This document shows positions 33,199 to 47,100 of a DNA stretch of 64,000 nucleotides, piece after piece. Position 1 is the stretch's first letter, and each line of letters opens with the position of its first letter. The position numbers were made by a program, and so were the translations under genes. The stretch is from positions 1 to 64,000 of the forward strand of contig OENT01000184.1 in NCBI GenBank assembly GCA_900239685.1, in the 5' to 3' direction. A model generated the notes under the pieces. That model was not told the origin of the DNA. It saw nothing but the letters and a program-made list of their open reading frames with translations, and made no database searches. Source of the DNA: Rotaria macrura. Lineage: Eukaryota > Rotifera > Eurotatoria > Philodinida > Philodinidae.

Positions 33199-36100
33199 TT
33201 ACAGGTGACAATACTTGTCATTTGACTGCTTGGTTGCTGTCGTTTTAGATGATGATGCTTCACTATTTACTGATTCAGTTGCTGCTTGTAATGATTCAGG
33301 AGGATTAGACGTATTTTCTATTTCTATCGATGGTATTATGAACGATTGATTTTGTTGATTCGTTGGTGAATTAAATAATGTTCCATTTGACACAACAGGA
33401 GCACCAGCATTCATCGTAATCTCGAGTAATTGAGGGCTATTTTCAATGATGACGGTTAACATTCGTTCCACGTATTCGCGTAGACGGTCATTAGTCACAA
33501 GTTGTTCTCTCAATTTGCTCATCAACTGCAAATATTTACATGAAGCATATAATACAAAATCGTTTCTTTTAATATAATGAACATTTTCAAACGTAAAATA
33601 ACAACATTTATTATTGTCAAGAACTGACAACGATTCCTTTTTCTTTTGTTTTTCCAAAAAATGTTTTTGGCATCAGTCAACACTAAACTAGTCATTCGAA
33701 TATTTACCTCATCTTTCGAAAGAACTTCAAGTTCAGCAGCATATGACAATGAATCATGACTAGTCATTAATCGTCGACCTTCATCAATGCCACTATACGA
33801 AAAATAGACAAGAAAACAAACAAACATGAATAGATTTTGTTTTTATCGTCCTTCTTAGTCATACATACGCAGCCACAGCACGTTCTCGTAATTCTTCATT
33901 TTCACATTTAAGTTTTTGATTTTCCTAAACGAACAAAATTTATTTCTAAGTTTATCATTCCAACTACACTTACTAATTTCAACGCTCGAACTTGTGAATC
34001 AAGATCTTGAATACGTATTTCAGAAGTTTTGATAATACTTTCTGTTCGAGTCAGTGTATTCGAAAACATGTTACGAGACGATTCAGATGTTAGATGTTCA
34101 GCAAGCTAAAATAGTTTAGTACAGTTTTATCACTATGCAAAGTCTCTGTGCTGTACTTGAGCATTGAGCAATTTTTCTTCTTCGAGTTCTTTACGTTGAC
34201 GCTGTAGTTGCTCTAATAATTTTTCATTATCTTCAGATAAGCAATTACATCGAATTTGACTTTCATTTAATTGAATGTCGACATCTTCAAGTTTCTAAAA
34301 ATAACAGGAAAAAAAGAAAGATATTTCTATTCTTTCAATGTGAATGGGAGAAAGTTGAAAACATCTGTGTTATTCCGTTGTTATTGCATGAGTCAGTTGA
34401 AAGCGTAGGTTGACTTTTAATATTTAGAAGAGTCTACTTTTTCACTCAAGAATGAAATTGTTTGTATCTCGAAGTTTTCTCATGGATAATTAAAATCCCC
34501 ATCATATAATATTCATTCGACCAAAGATTGGTTTATTTTCCCATGTTACACTTAAAAGTCTGTTAGTGGAATTCCAAGAGTAAAAAACCTGTGAAACACA
34601 AATGAATAGGTCTTATTGTAAATGACTGAATTCAAATAGATCTATAAATTTTATATTCAATTATTGAGACATAACACAACAATATATTGAAGCTAGCGTG
34701 CAGGGAACAGTAATAAATTCGTATTCGATCTAATATTTCTATCTTTGAGAGGGAAGAGCTAAAACATTAATGTTTATGTTGTAAGATTTCAAATAAATTT
34801 CTTTTTAGAAAAACGATGCTAACAGTTGGAAACATAAAATAGTATTGTAGTAAGACGATAAGAATTGTAAAATAATGAATGGTTCAATCATGTTAGGTCT
34901 CGAAGGAAATTGTCCCGATTTGGTATTGATTTTTCATAAAGATCATTTTTTTCTACGATTTTGCTATTGAAGTATTCAAGTTTTAATGCCTTAAAAATTT
35001 TGTTACTTCTCATAGTACGTTCAAAATCGTCTTGAAAAACGATAGTTTGAATATAGTAATTTCATATTGATAAAGAGTATTCGAGAAACCAAATCATCCT
35101 AGATGTTTTCGTTACTCATCAAATAAACATTGCTCTGGTTGACACGTAATTCGACAGTTGTAGGGATTCCTTGATCAGTCGATTGATTTTACATATTTGA
35201 AAAGGTACTTTTATTGTATGCAAGAGATCAAATCGACCTATGATTTCATATGATTAACATTCAAAACAATTCCTTACAAGATTAAATCTAATAAAAACAT
35301 GAAAAGTTAGACAACCAGTTAGTTTTTCAAAAAGTGTATTTCGATTTTATTCCTTCAATAACTACAACTTTGGGGATTTGTGATGTTTTCATGTTTGAAA
35401 TTTCAACCTTGAATTTACTAGCGTAAGAGTCAAAACTATGTTACAGTGAAGTTTGTTGATACATCGAACTAATTTGAATCGAAATAATCCCACTGATATG
35501 AACGACGTTAATTACCTCTTTCAGTTGTTTAACATCTTTTTTCATTAGGCCGTTTGTTGTTTGTGTTTGTTTAAGTTCAGCTTCGATTACATTAATTCTA
35601 TTAAAAAAAAGAAGGAGACTTTTTATTACTCGCGATTCGTAACATTCGAATGTGCATGAAAAAAAAAGATCTATGATTAATACAATGAGGAACATATTTA
35701 AACGAAGTGAGTAAGAAGAAGAGGAAAAGTTGCAAATAAATATCGAAGAAATACAAAAAAAACAGACCTCATGACACTAGAAGAATCAATCAAATGAGTT
35801 TATATTAAGATATAAAAAGCATACGAAGAATGTTTACCTTGTTTGTAAAATTTCTTTTTCTTCTGAAAATGTTTGATCTTTTTGCTTCTGAATAGATTAC
35901 AGATTTATGATTTGATTCGATTAGAAACATGTTTTTTTATTTACAATATATTTGTCGTATTTCTGTTGTTCACTTTGTGTTGTACGTTGTTGTTGTCCTT
36001 CAAGATCTTGAAAACGATCTTCAAGTGCTAGAAGCCTAACAAAACAGAACATTGATACAATGCTTGATATTAATTTTACCGTTGTTTTAAATCTGTATTT

Positions 36101-38609
36101 TCACTTTGAATTTTCGCTAGACGATCAGTTGTCGTCTGCTTTTGTACTGCTAAAACTTCAACACTTTTTTGTAATTCATCAACCTATAACAGTCGATAAT
36201 CGATACGATGACAAAACTCTCTCGATCTTGAAGATCAAAATGAATTTCTACGAACACTTTCTTGAAGTTGTTGTTCGATTTCCTCAGTTTGAATATTCGG
36301 TTTCAAATATGTATTTCGTTTCAATATTTCACTAAAAATTTCAAATATTGATAACAAACAAATATAATTAATAGCAAAATAAAATTGGCATACGAAATGC
36401 GTTGAGGTGTAGCAATACGGGGTGGTACGATTAAATCAGATGAATAATTATTAGAATCTGATTCAGCTGTACCACTGAATTCTTCTTCGTCACCGAAACT
36501 GTAAGAAAGGAAGAGAGTATTACCATGCTATGAAAGGAGTTATAAAGAATTGAACTTAAATGATGTAAATGGAAATTCAAAACAAAATCTTTCTACGTAT
36601 TGGACCAAGTTCTTTCTTAATTGATTTTTTTAGTAATGTTTTCTTCTTCTGACATCATCTCACTTGAATGATGCTTTCAGTAATGCAATCATTTATGAGC
36701 ATAAATAAACGCTACTTTAAAATACTTAATTTTGACTTGAAGAATGTTTTTATTGTAGTCTCTCTGATAATAAGCCAATTCTTACTTTCAGTGATCCTGG
36801 AATATGTACAGATGTGAGTCTCATACATTTCTAAGTGTGAGTTGGATATTAGCTTCACATAGATGCAGCACTAGAGCGAAAAAGGGGTCTTTTTTTATTT
36901 GAACTTAGAATTTGACTCCGTGTAATGTATAGAGATTTTATGTAAGTATAACTTGCTATTGGTTATGAACTTCTAGTTTCTTTCTTTTGCAAATAAAGCA
37001 ATTTCTGCGAAACTCTAGTTTGAAGCTCAATATCTATTTAAATATATGATTTTTCTCATTGTTTTGTTGTTCCAACAACATGGGCGTCTTCTATTAACTT
37101 TATTTTTCCCATTGAATGTATGATTTTTTTCATTGTTTTGTTGTTCCAACAACATTGACGTCTTCTATTAACTTTATTTTTCACATTGAATGTATGATTT
37201 TTCTCAAGTGGATTTTCGAAAAAAACATGACACTTTATACGAGTTATTTTTATGATTTGAAGTCATATCTTCAACACTCCATACGAAACATTCGGTATTT
37301 CAATCAATAATTGCTTGCGAAATTTATTCTTTTCGTTACTTGTTATTTTATTGATTATGAGACAGTCTCGTTCTGAAGAAAAATAAAACACAAGCGTCTT
37401 AGATTGAAAGAAATTTCTTATCATACAATTTACTTTTTTCCTTGATCAAATACACGAGATATTGAAAAGCAGATATTTTTCTTTCTAAAGCCTATTCTCA
37501 TAGAAGCACATGATTAACTTACACAGATGAATCCAATGTTGGCGAAATGGATTGATTATTTGGATTACTGTTCGGAGTATGATTAATATTTTTGCTCTTA
37601 CTATTACTTGTCGGTTGTGCTTTGCTATTATGAGTATGATGATGAGATGATTCCTCACTTTCAACGTCGTATTCGTTAAAGGTTGTTGTACTACCGTCTT
37701 GATTCTAGTGTAAATAAAATAAAATAAAAACAACTTTTCATATTATGCATAAAGAAATGAAGGAAAATTTTTGAACATTGACAAAGAAGAATTAGCAAAT
37801 ACTACTGAATAACCTCTTCGGATATAAGATTCGATACATAAGTTAACGGAGAAAAATCAAAACCATTCTTCGTTTTCTATGAAGAAATTAATCCAGTCTT
37901 TTTTATTTATTTTTTGTGTAAAAAATTATTTTCATATGAATCATCGATAAATCTTACCAAACTACGTTGATCAGAATCTTCCACCAATGAATTTTCTCGA
38001 CTCAGACGCGTTAAATCGGATGCAACATCTTTTAATGACACACCTTGTAATGAACTTATTTGAGCGATACCATGACAAAATTGATCAAAATTAATTAAAC
38101 CCGTATTTTTTGGATCTAACGCTTTTGTTATTCGAGCAAGTTGCTAAAATAGAATAGACAGACGCATGGTTATATCAGGATTGTAACGTTACAGTGACAG
38201 CAAAGAAAAATGAGACAGAAAATAAAGAAGAGAACAAAAAAGGAAAGTAGAAGAATAATCATAGCCTTTGCCTTCGATTCATGTATACTAATACGAGACT
38301 ACCTACGTACACACACCTGACTCTAGAAAGACCGTCAATTTATATTCCTTTTTTTCACATCAATATTCTGATTTAATAATGAAGAATGTTTTTTTCTTCC
38401 GTTTCAATATAAAAAAAAAGAATGACTATAGTTTCACGTTTCTCTAGGAGTATGCTAATGTGAACAGTTGTTCATATTCAAAATTCTAATGTACTCACTT
38501 CGGCATCTGAATAATAATTATTAGCTATATCAACAAATCGACGCAATTGAATTTGCCCCTCGTGGTTTTCATCGAAAATTGAAAATACTTCTTTTAAATC
38601 GAAGTCCAT
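33199..38609 (-). CDS. Rab11 family-interacting protein 3/4 (nuclear fallout) homologue, 14 exons, about 574 aa
   Basis: Exons (minus): 38609-38499, 38143-37958, 37704-37523, 36498-36394, 36331-36256, 36183-36080, 36035-35945, 35887-35838, 35597-35516, 34294-34157, 34105-33974, 33924-33869, 33792-33708, 33525-33199 (1725 nt, phases match). Two N-terminal EF-hand-like motifs (FSIFDENHEGQIQLRRF and ITKALDPKNTGLINFDQF) precede an acidic Ser/Asn linker. A long Gln/Glu coiled coil runs from about residue 195 to 430. A Rab11-binding domain lies at about 480-502 (LREYVERML ... ENSPQLLEI). This order is that of class II Rab11-FIPs, which link recycling endosomes to dynein and cytokinesis. Both EF loops lack the final Glu, so calcium binding is doubtful. 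About 72 residues follow the Rab11-binding domain, where vertebrate family members end. The start codon is the first in-frame ATG after an acceptor-like AG; an upstream coding exon is possible. Confidence 0.88.
37045..37205. repeat. About 74-bp tandem duplication in a Rab11-FIP intron
   Basis: Two nearly identical copies beginning TATGATTTTT lie at about 37045 and 37119, with the start of a third at about 37192. Each contains TTGTTGTTCCAACAACA, a near-palindrome, followed by CGTCTTCTATTAACTTTA. Few mismatches separate the copies, so the duplication is recent. It sits in the roughly 1-kb intron between exons 3 and 4. Confidence 0.85.
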
Positions 38610-40556
38610 TGCATGAATTTCTTCCTCTTTTATTATACCGTAATCATAAGTATCAATATTCTAATTAAGCATTGTTTCATCTAAAATTAAGAAAAGAAAC
38701 TTTTTCTTTATCTCTTAAGTATACGAACAAATATTCACATGACGATTTATCTACGAGTACTGAATAGCTCTAAAGAGCAAAAGACGAGCAATCTGTGCTT
38801 TTTCTCTCTCATTGCAACAGGCCAATTATAGGAAAAGTGGAAAAAAAATCCCTAAAAAAAAGAAGAAAAGTTCCGCTGCCTTCAGGTTAAATCAAGAACA
38901 ACTCGAAATGCATAAAATACGTAGCAGAAAAGAAAATGTGCTACTGACATAGAACTATACCTATTCAAAGGCGAGAAAAGAAAAAAAATATTAGATGAAC
39001 TATCAATACTTTAAAGTTCAAACGTTAAGGTAGAGATGGAGGGAGGCGGCAGGTAGACAACTGTTGATAACAGCAAAAAAAAACAAAGGGACCTAGTGCC
39101 TGAAATACGTTTAATGATTATTGAATTCTAATAAGGATCATTCATTGATGTCTGAAGGCTTAATTCATCGGCAATGACGATAAGCAATGTCATCTAAATT
39201 TGTGGCTTGTTGCCATTTATTATTCTAATGAACGATGCAAATAAACAGTTACAGGAAAAAATAAATTTATATAAACTTGTAAACAATGACTTGTAAAGAA
39301 TAGCTATACTATTGTGGTGACTTGTCTAATTCATTCATTCGATGTGTGATGAATGAGAGAATAGTGCTAAATATATGCATGTGTTGTAGTTCAGACGGCA
39401 ACAAGAAAATGATTCTCGGTATGGCTGTTATGAGCCAAGAAAAGATTTATGAGTTTTGCTTGTCGACCTGTCTATTATGTTGACGACAGAGAAGTTGATC
39501 ATAAGTAATTAGAGAAGAGAAAATGTGAGCGTACATGCAAATAGACATTGTCCTATACCCTAATCGATCGTCTAACAAAAATAAGTATACTTCTTTAGTA
39601 TCAAAGTATAAATTAGTGAAATAATTGAGCAAGCGAAAAAAGGAACAAGAGAAATGTGGATGCTCGATGACACACCATCCTACAAAAGCATATATTGAAA
39701 AGTAAAAATTCGATTCGTCTATCATCCAATGACAGGTTGTCTGAGTCATGAATTTTCATGGCATCTCTGTTTTTCTCGACGTCAACAAAAAAAAAAGTAG
39801 AAATTGAATACTGTCAAAATTTGCATAGTAATAAATCGTTTGATAGTAGTCATCGTTCTCTTTCTTTCTGTATAAACGCGTGCAAGATGTATATGTATTT
39901 AATGTATTTGCCTTTTGATTATGGAAATGTGGGCTATGGTACATGAAAATATTCCTTTTTTCCCCCTCTGATTACCTTTTTCGATTTCAAGAACAACAAC
40001 GATCTTGAGGGACAAACAAAATTGTCATGATCGTTATATAAATACTCGAATCGTTCTGATTTTCGTTTTCTTTTTAATGAGAGCAAACATATACTTATTT
40101 GTCCTTGTCCTGCCAACAGACATATCTACACAATTCGAACAGAGGTCACTATTAAAAGTAACTAATCACCATATATGCAAACATTTGCGATCTACGAAAA
40201 GTTGATACGCCTACTCAAATATTCCATGAAAAGTATTTTTTTAATGATGTCATGAGGAAAGAATAATTGCATAACTATAAAAATACAAATATACTTCAGA
40301 GATAGACAAATTATGGCAATAATTGTTTCAATAGTAAGTCTAAACTTGGAAAAACAAGGAAGTGATTACTAGAAAAAAAAAGTTTTTTTTTGTTTGAAAA
40401 GCAGACACTCATTCGTTTACCTATTGGATATAATTATAGCCAGTGAAAAAAGGTATCATAATTTTAATTGAGGTTTTGCGTTAGAGAAAAATTTTTAAAT
40501 GGTTTGTAATTAAAATTCAATAATTGAAATCGACAATCGTTATCTGACTCTACCGT
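38610..40556. other. Intergenic, no gene seen
   Basis: Upstream region of the Rab11-FIP gene, A/T tracts, no supported exon on either strand. Confidence 0.45.
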
Positions 40557-41526
40557 TTAGTCAAGGTAATAACTATGCAACTTGTTTTCCTTGACAGAAT
40601 TTTTCCAATTGATGCATTTCAAAGTAATTGACGTTAGTGTCATACATAAATGTGAATTAACATGTAGTATAAGGTCACGAGCCATTTGTTCTATACCATG
40701 ATTTTCACATATCACAGCATATGAAACGAAGCGAACCAACATTGTCCGTATACTGTTAAATAACATTAGACTTTGAAAAAGATTTCCTCTTTACTATTCT
40801 ATGAGGATGATTGTGAAAATAGAATACTGATTAAACGAATTGATCAAGTTTCGATCAATTAGTATTTATCAAATGAGATTGCACGAATTTATTTGAAATA
40901 TAGAAACCTCACACATGTATGTATTGAATCGAAGTGGTTCAAATTTTTCAAGGAAACTTTCAGTACAAATTTCTGTAAGTAGTCGTTCAATTTTCAGATC
41001 ATGATATATCATTGAAATCAATAGTCATGAACAAGCTACGGAGTATTTATTTAGAGCTATAATTTTATTTAAATTCATCTAACAGAAAAAAATGAATTAA
41101 AGAATCTTATAATTAATTCGTAATAAATCATTTCCTATTCAGAAGTAACGAATAGTGTGTACTACCATACTAATTTAAAATAGTAACATTCGAACAGATT
41201 TTATCATAATCGTTCAAGGCAACGGTTCGATTTATTGAATCCACTTGAAAATGGAATATAATATTGAGTATTCTGGACAAATCGATAAACGGCTCTATTG
41301 AAAATGTAAACGGATGCAAGTTATTTATGGTAATACGATACACATCCAATTATTCAAAGCAAACTCAACTCATTGCTATTAGCACTCGTTTTCTATGAGT
41401 CAATAAAACATGATCTACTATGCAAAGAGCATGTTGCACATTAATATCGTGCTTCAAGTGTGATTGAACTTCAAATATAGCATGAAGTCGGTCTGAGAAT
41501 GCTACGATTGACTCGTTTGAACAAAC
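40557..41526 (-). pseudogene. Coding-like fragments, probably gene remnants
   Basis: Three minus-strand blocks look coding. 41526-41365 follows an AATAG acceptor and reads VCSNESIVAFSDRL ... NVQHALCIVDHVLLTHRKR. About 41020-40910 reads SMIYHDLKIERLLTEICTES. About 40763-40557 reads LMLFNSIRTMLVRFVSYAV. The middle block lacks a clean acceptor and has a stop just upstream, so I cannot join the three into one open gene. The amphipathic helical character is like that of the decayed gene at 23.8-29.3 kb, and they may be displaced pieces of the same family. No family is identified. Confidence 0.35.
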
Positions 41527-44126
41527 CTATTGCGAAATATTTACACGGTTCTATGTACAAATCCAGCTCATCATAAAAATACATCAGGCGTAAGATCAAA
41601 CTAAAACATACGAATAATCGTAGTCCTAGAGATTTTACACTACATAGTATTAGACCATCGATGCATGATCTTACTGTGATATGTGATTTTCATAACCCAA
41701 CAGTAATATCTTACAAAGTTGTGAAATCTCTAAAGAATCTTAGTACAGGGCTTCACATTTGATTTATGAGACTAAGACTATTTGTATGGATTTTTTCTCT
41801 TTATGAGAGATGATTCAAGGTCAAAAGTGTGATCTTATAAGATTTTACCATTAATTTTAGACATCGTCTTAAATACATTTGTACTATTTAAGATTTTTCT
41901 CCTACTATTATCGTTTCAGAATTCATTGAAGACTTGTAATAACTTTAAAGTATGACCCATATGACACGGCTGGACCCATCAGTTTAAACAATAGGCGAGT
42001 ACCAAAGACTCACTACATTGCTTCCATTCTCCTCAGCAGAAAGGTAAGATAAAAGAGTATTAATGCCTAAAATAGGCTTCAAAAGCCAGTTTTTGATCAA
42101 GAGCATCACTCTATTACTGATTTCCTGGATCTGTCACTGGTACAACATTTGATGTCTGATCTGCACCTGTTTTTCATATTGTTCCTTAGGAAAAATACCA
42201 TAACTTTCTTCTCATACGATGGTTATCTGTAGACAAAATTTACATGAAAATACTTCTATGCTGATCAACGATGATAAATAATTTTTCATATGAAATTGAA
42301 TCGTTCGTTAAAATGAATTCAAATACGCCAGTTTTAACAGATGAAAGTAAAATAAATGCAAGTTCTTTTCAATCTGTCTGCTAGAATTTTCTAGAGAATA
42401 ATTTTTTGAAATCTCAACATCAAAACACAAACTATCTGTTCATTTACCGTCACTAATATCGATCTAGATTTCAACATAGAAAGCCTTTGAAAATTTATTT
42501 GAATGTGTGGTAATCCTTTTATAAAGTAGAATCTTAAATTCAAATCTTTCACCGTGATATACGGTTAGTAGGAAGATAATATCATTCTTAATTTTGGCAA
42601 AAATTTCAAAATTAAAATCATGGTTGACTCACGAAAGCACTGTGTTTTGCTGTCGAGTAGACTTTAGATCTTTTAGGATACAATTTGTGCGATGTTATAA
42701 GATTGGTTACAATACTCATACATTCTTCCTAGTGTAGATACTTTCCAGAATGTTTTCAAGAAAGAAAATGATGTCTTTCACACAATCATTATTGTTAATA
42801 TTCTCAAATGTTTTCTAAACACGTTTGCCTTGTTTAACAGATCCAGTTAAATTTGTGAAGTTCTTGAAATGGTAAACAGATTTAACAGGTACTTTAGATT
42901 CTTTGCTCAAAGATTATTTAGAGTTACATATACCCAAGTTTATATACAAATAAAATTAAACGACGACGGAAACAAATTTCACTATTCATCATGATAGCAC
43001 AAACAGTTTATATATATCTATGCTTGTGATTCAACTAAATAAGCAGATTTAATATTTGTTGATTTTATTGCAATCAGGTTTCACTCATTTATTTTGATGA
43101 CTATCGTTTTTATTAAAAGATAGTACCAGGAACATAAGCAATTGATTACAATTGTATTATTATAAGAGATCAATTTGAAAAGTTTTACAGTAAACTATTT
43201 GATCCTCTAACATCTCATTGTAGACAGAAATTGCTTTCATTGGTCTGTTTCATGATTAGAGACCTTAAAATTATTCAAGTTCTCTATCATTTCAGCAGTC
43301 TCTATGCATGATTCATGAAACACTTAACTACTTGATGTAACTGTATCATTGTCGTAGAATGCAAAAATATTGGATATTTTAAGAAAAAGTTAAATGAAAT
43401 AGAACTTACTTGGTAGAAATTTCAATTATTGAAACAGAAACAAGATTTTAAATTAGCTACTATCCATGGAACTGTTATTGTTTCTAGTGTACTGATCATT
43501 TAACTTATCTATCAATGAGATTATGAATCGACCACATCATTCAGATTTGCCGATACATATATATATATATAAATATGTAAAGCGAAGTAAACGATAGGTC
43601 TAGGACGACAGCAATCCTTCCTGGGAAGTTTGATGAAAAGAGAAGATCTTTTAGGAATTTTTTATTTACGGATCACAGCTCAGTATAGCAAATAGTAGAT
43701 ATTAATGAACATGAAGCATGCAAAATCAATAGTAACTTCATTTTTTCTCTAATATTAGCATGTATACCTAATCTCTAATTAAAAGTAATATACGCCATCA
43801 ATACAAAAATAAAAATTCTTTTTGGTTTTGTAAACTTGTGGATATTTGAATTTTTATCAATTGAAACATAAAATTAATGAGAATCAGTAGCTTTGTGAAT
43901 GATTTTATCTAGTTCATTCAGTGTCATTTATTTATTTAAAAACAAAAAGAAGAAAGGAAGAAAACCAGATAGGACCCAAAACACAGAAACGAAGCAAAAA
44001 CCAAATTGAAGATCGTTATATTTCTCTTTTTTGTGCTTGTATTAAAAACAATCTGACAAGATAAAAATGGCTAACATTCACATGCACATAAACATAAATT
44101 TCCGAATCTTCAAATGAACCAAACAT
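41527..44126. other. Intergenic, no gene seen
   Basis: AT-rich, with an (AT)n run near 43558-43572. No exon that I can support. Confidence 0.4.
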
Positions 44127-47100
44127 TTAGATTAATTTACTGTATGCAACAAGGAATCTATTTATCGGCGGTATTCGCGATAGAAGACGATAAAGTATAT
44201 AGGCTGTAACAGCACACATTCCACCAGCTAGAACATCGATGACATAATGATGTCGAGAATAAACCGCAGAAAACCAAACGCATACTGTGAATAAAACGAA
44301 ACCAATATGGAGCCAAAGTTTTTTACTTAATGAACCATATAAAACAGTTATCAGTGGATAGGCCGCATGTAACGATGGAATAGCAGCAAAAACATTCGCA
44401 TTTTTCGAATACATTGATGAAAAAATCTTTAATCCTGTTATCTGATCAAAATGAATAAAACCAGCTGGATTACCAGGTACTTTTAAATTGAATTCAAAAC
44501 CATATAATTCTACATACCATGGTGGTCTAAACATTGTAAAAAATAAAGTAATTATAGAGAAAACAAACAACGATATTGATTGACTTACGCTGCTGGTACG
44601 ATATAATAAACTATAAAGCCAAGGATATTAGTTAATAGAAATGTAAATGCAAAATCCATATAATCTCGTTTACTTTTATAACGATACAGATAGAGACTAT
44701 AGGCCACTGGAATAGGAATCCTAAATCGTAAAAGAAAATGTAGAAGAGTAAAAATTCATTTAAGAACAAATTATGTTGCTGGTTCTATTCAATTGGAAAC
44801 TCTTGGCTCGAAAACAACCATTGATTACATACAACAAAGAACTTTTCTACAATATATGAACATATCAGTTATCAACATTGAGAAATCAGACTTTTCAGCA
44901 GTAATATTTGAAACAAAACAAAGTAAGTGTGGTCGTCGTATTCTCTATGATCTTATCTTGAAAATCAAAGCATCATGACATACGTTAGCAAGACTTTTCT
45001 TGTGTGATACATTTGACTTTCTAATTACAGACGTAGAAAATGCCGTGACCCTTTGTTTTGTTCTCTGTCAAATGGCATACTGACAAAAATAACTCGATCA
45101 AAAAATCTAAAATTCCATGAACTATGAAAATGACTATCTGTGTTCTAGCAAAATACTTGACATTGTTGAAAACAAACGAAGTAGATGCTTCTATGAAAGT
45201 GTCATTTCATTGTCAAAGTTGCAAATCTATTGCTTACGGCTGACATGATGAGATGGAATTTTTATGAAAGATTTCGATAAATAATGAAAATTTGATCATA
45301 TCATCCTTATGAATATAGAAACACAATAACATCCCTATCTCGATCTCAAATATTGCTTAATATTTCCAAAGAAAAGAGCGCGCGGAAAGTAAGTTAGGCA
45401 AAATTTTAACATTCATATGTTCGCCATGATAATTTCCTTCATCTTAGCACTATCCATCATCTACTACTATTAATATGAGATACACATATCGAACACGAGA
45501 AGTTCTCTAGAATCGATATATTTCTGAATATCATGCTCACGTATTATAAGGTTTTGACAATGAATCCAATGATAACGAGAAGTAGATTGTCGGCTAAAAA
45601 CTTTCAATAGTGACATGTCATCATAAGAATAACTGCTTGTGAAGAATTAAGATTTGATACTTTTTCTTGTCGTAGAATATACGCTGATGATTGAATAGTG
45701 ACTTGTTAATTTCATAGTTTCAGTCGATACAAACATCTTTTATGCATCTTTCATAAAACAAGTCAATCAGAAGATTTAAAGTTTCTCTTATTCTCGTATT
45801 ATTAATTTTTTCTATTCAAAGTTTCAAATAGAAAATCAAAGATAGATTTTTCTTCAACATCGTACAATTATAAAAATCTACGATGAGTATGAAGCCCCTA
45901 TAAAAAAAGCAACTACGAATATATATTCTTATCATCGTACTCATAGCTCATTCAATTTTTTACACTTCGATTCAAAAACACTTATCTAGTTCATCGTCTT
46001 GACATCTGATAAAAAACGAGCTTAGTCTGAATTAGATGCTCTTAGTATCATGGCTTATCAATTCAAGATACATGCGTGTAATCTGGCTGGTGACTTGTAA
46101 TGTTCTGTCAAACAAATTCTGAGACATGAATAATATGTGTTCTTTGTGCATTAGAAATTACTTTTGAAATATTCAACGAAAAAACAAGTCATCAAAAGAA
46201 GCGAAAAATATTTTGCATTTTATTGGGATGCTACAAAAATTGATTCCTTGGTCTTAATTCTAATTAAAAAATTCCCAAAGTACCTATTGTCTTATATTAA
46301 AGTGTTGCATACTGACTAGATTTTTCACTCGAAACTTCAATCTGTAGTAATTCTTTTATGGGATACATTGTAAAAAGTTACATAGTATCTTTATTGACTT
46401 GAAAAGGATAAGTGAATTACAACCACTCATATCTAGGTAATTTTTCTACGTAAATATGTACATTTCTACGTCAATTTTACATAATCATCTCGTTAAATAC
46501 GAGCAAAATACCACATTAGAATAACTAATGTGAAGTACATTTTTGTATAAATAACCTGATCTGTTTCATCTCAACGTAAGTTTATGCTCTATTGTGCAGA
46601 TAGACTTTAAGGCAAAATGAAAAATGAAATCTTTTTAATATCATATATCTCTTACCAATTGAGATAACAGACTCCAGTAAAAACATCTAGTAATGGAATA
46701 TGATTTTGCTGAAAATATTCATTCAATGTCCATATATGTCCATCTTTAACGATTCCGAAAAATTTCTTTTCTATGAAATAGATATCTTCAATATGAATAT
46801 TTGATATTGTATAATTTGGTAACAAATGTAATGCATCATATAATAGTAAGTATGTCAAATAAATTAATGCTGCTAATGCAAAACGTCGCGTACGTTCCGA
46901 TGCGATATAAAATATGAGTAAAATCAAATAAATTAATATATGTACTATTGAAATACCAGCAATAAATATAAACCATAGAAAATAGAGTGTACTTGCTAAA
47001 ATTATCCAAAAAAAATTTTCCTTTAAAAATATAAGATTTGGATATTTATCATTAGGGTCTGTTGGCAAAACTGGTGTGTGATTGTTGGCGATATTTATAA

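Noticed and set aside
36060-36335. 91-codon plus-strand open frame
   Set aside because: It is the shadow of Rab11-FIP coiled-coil exons on the opposite strand.
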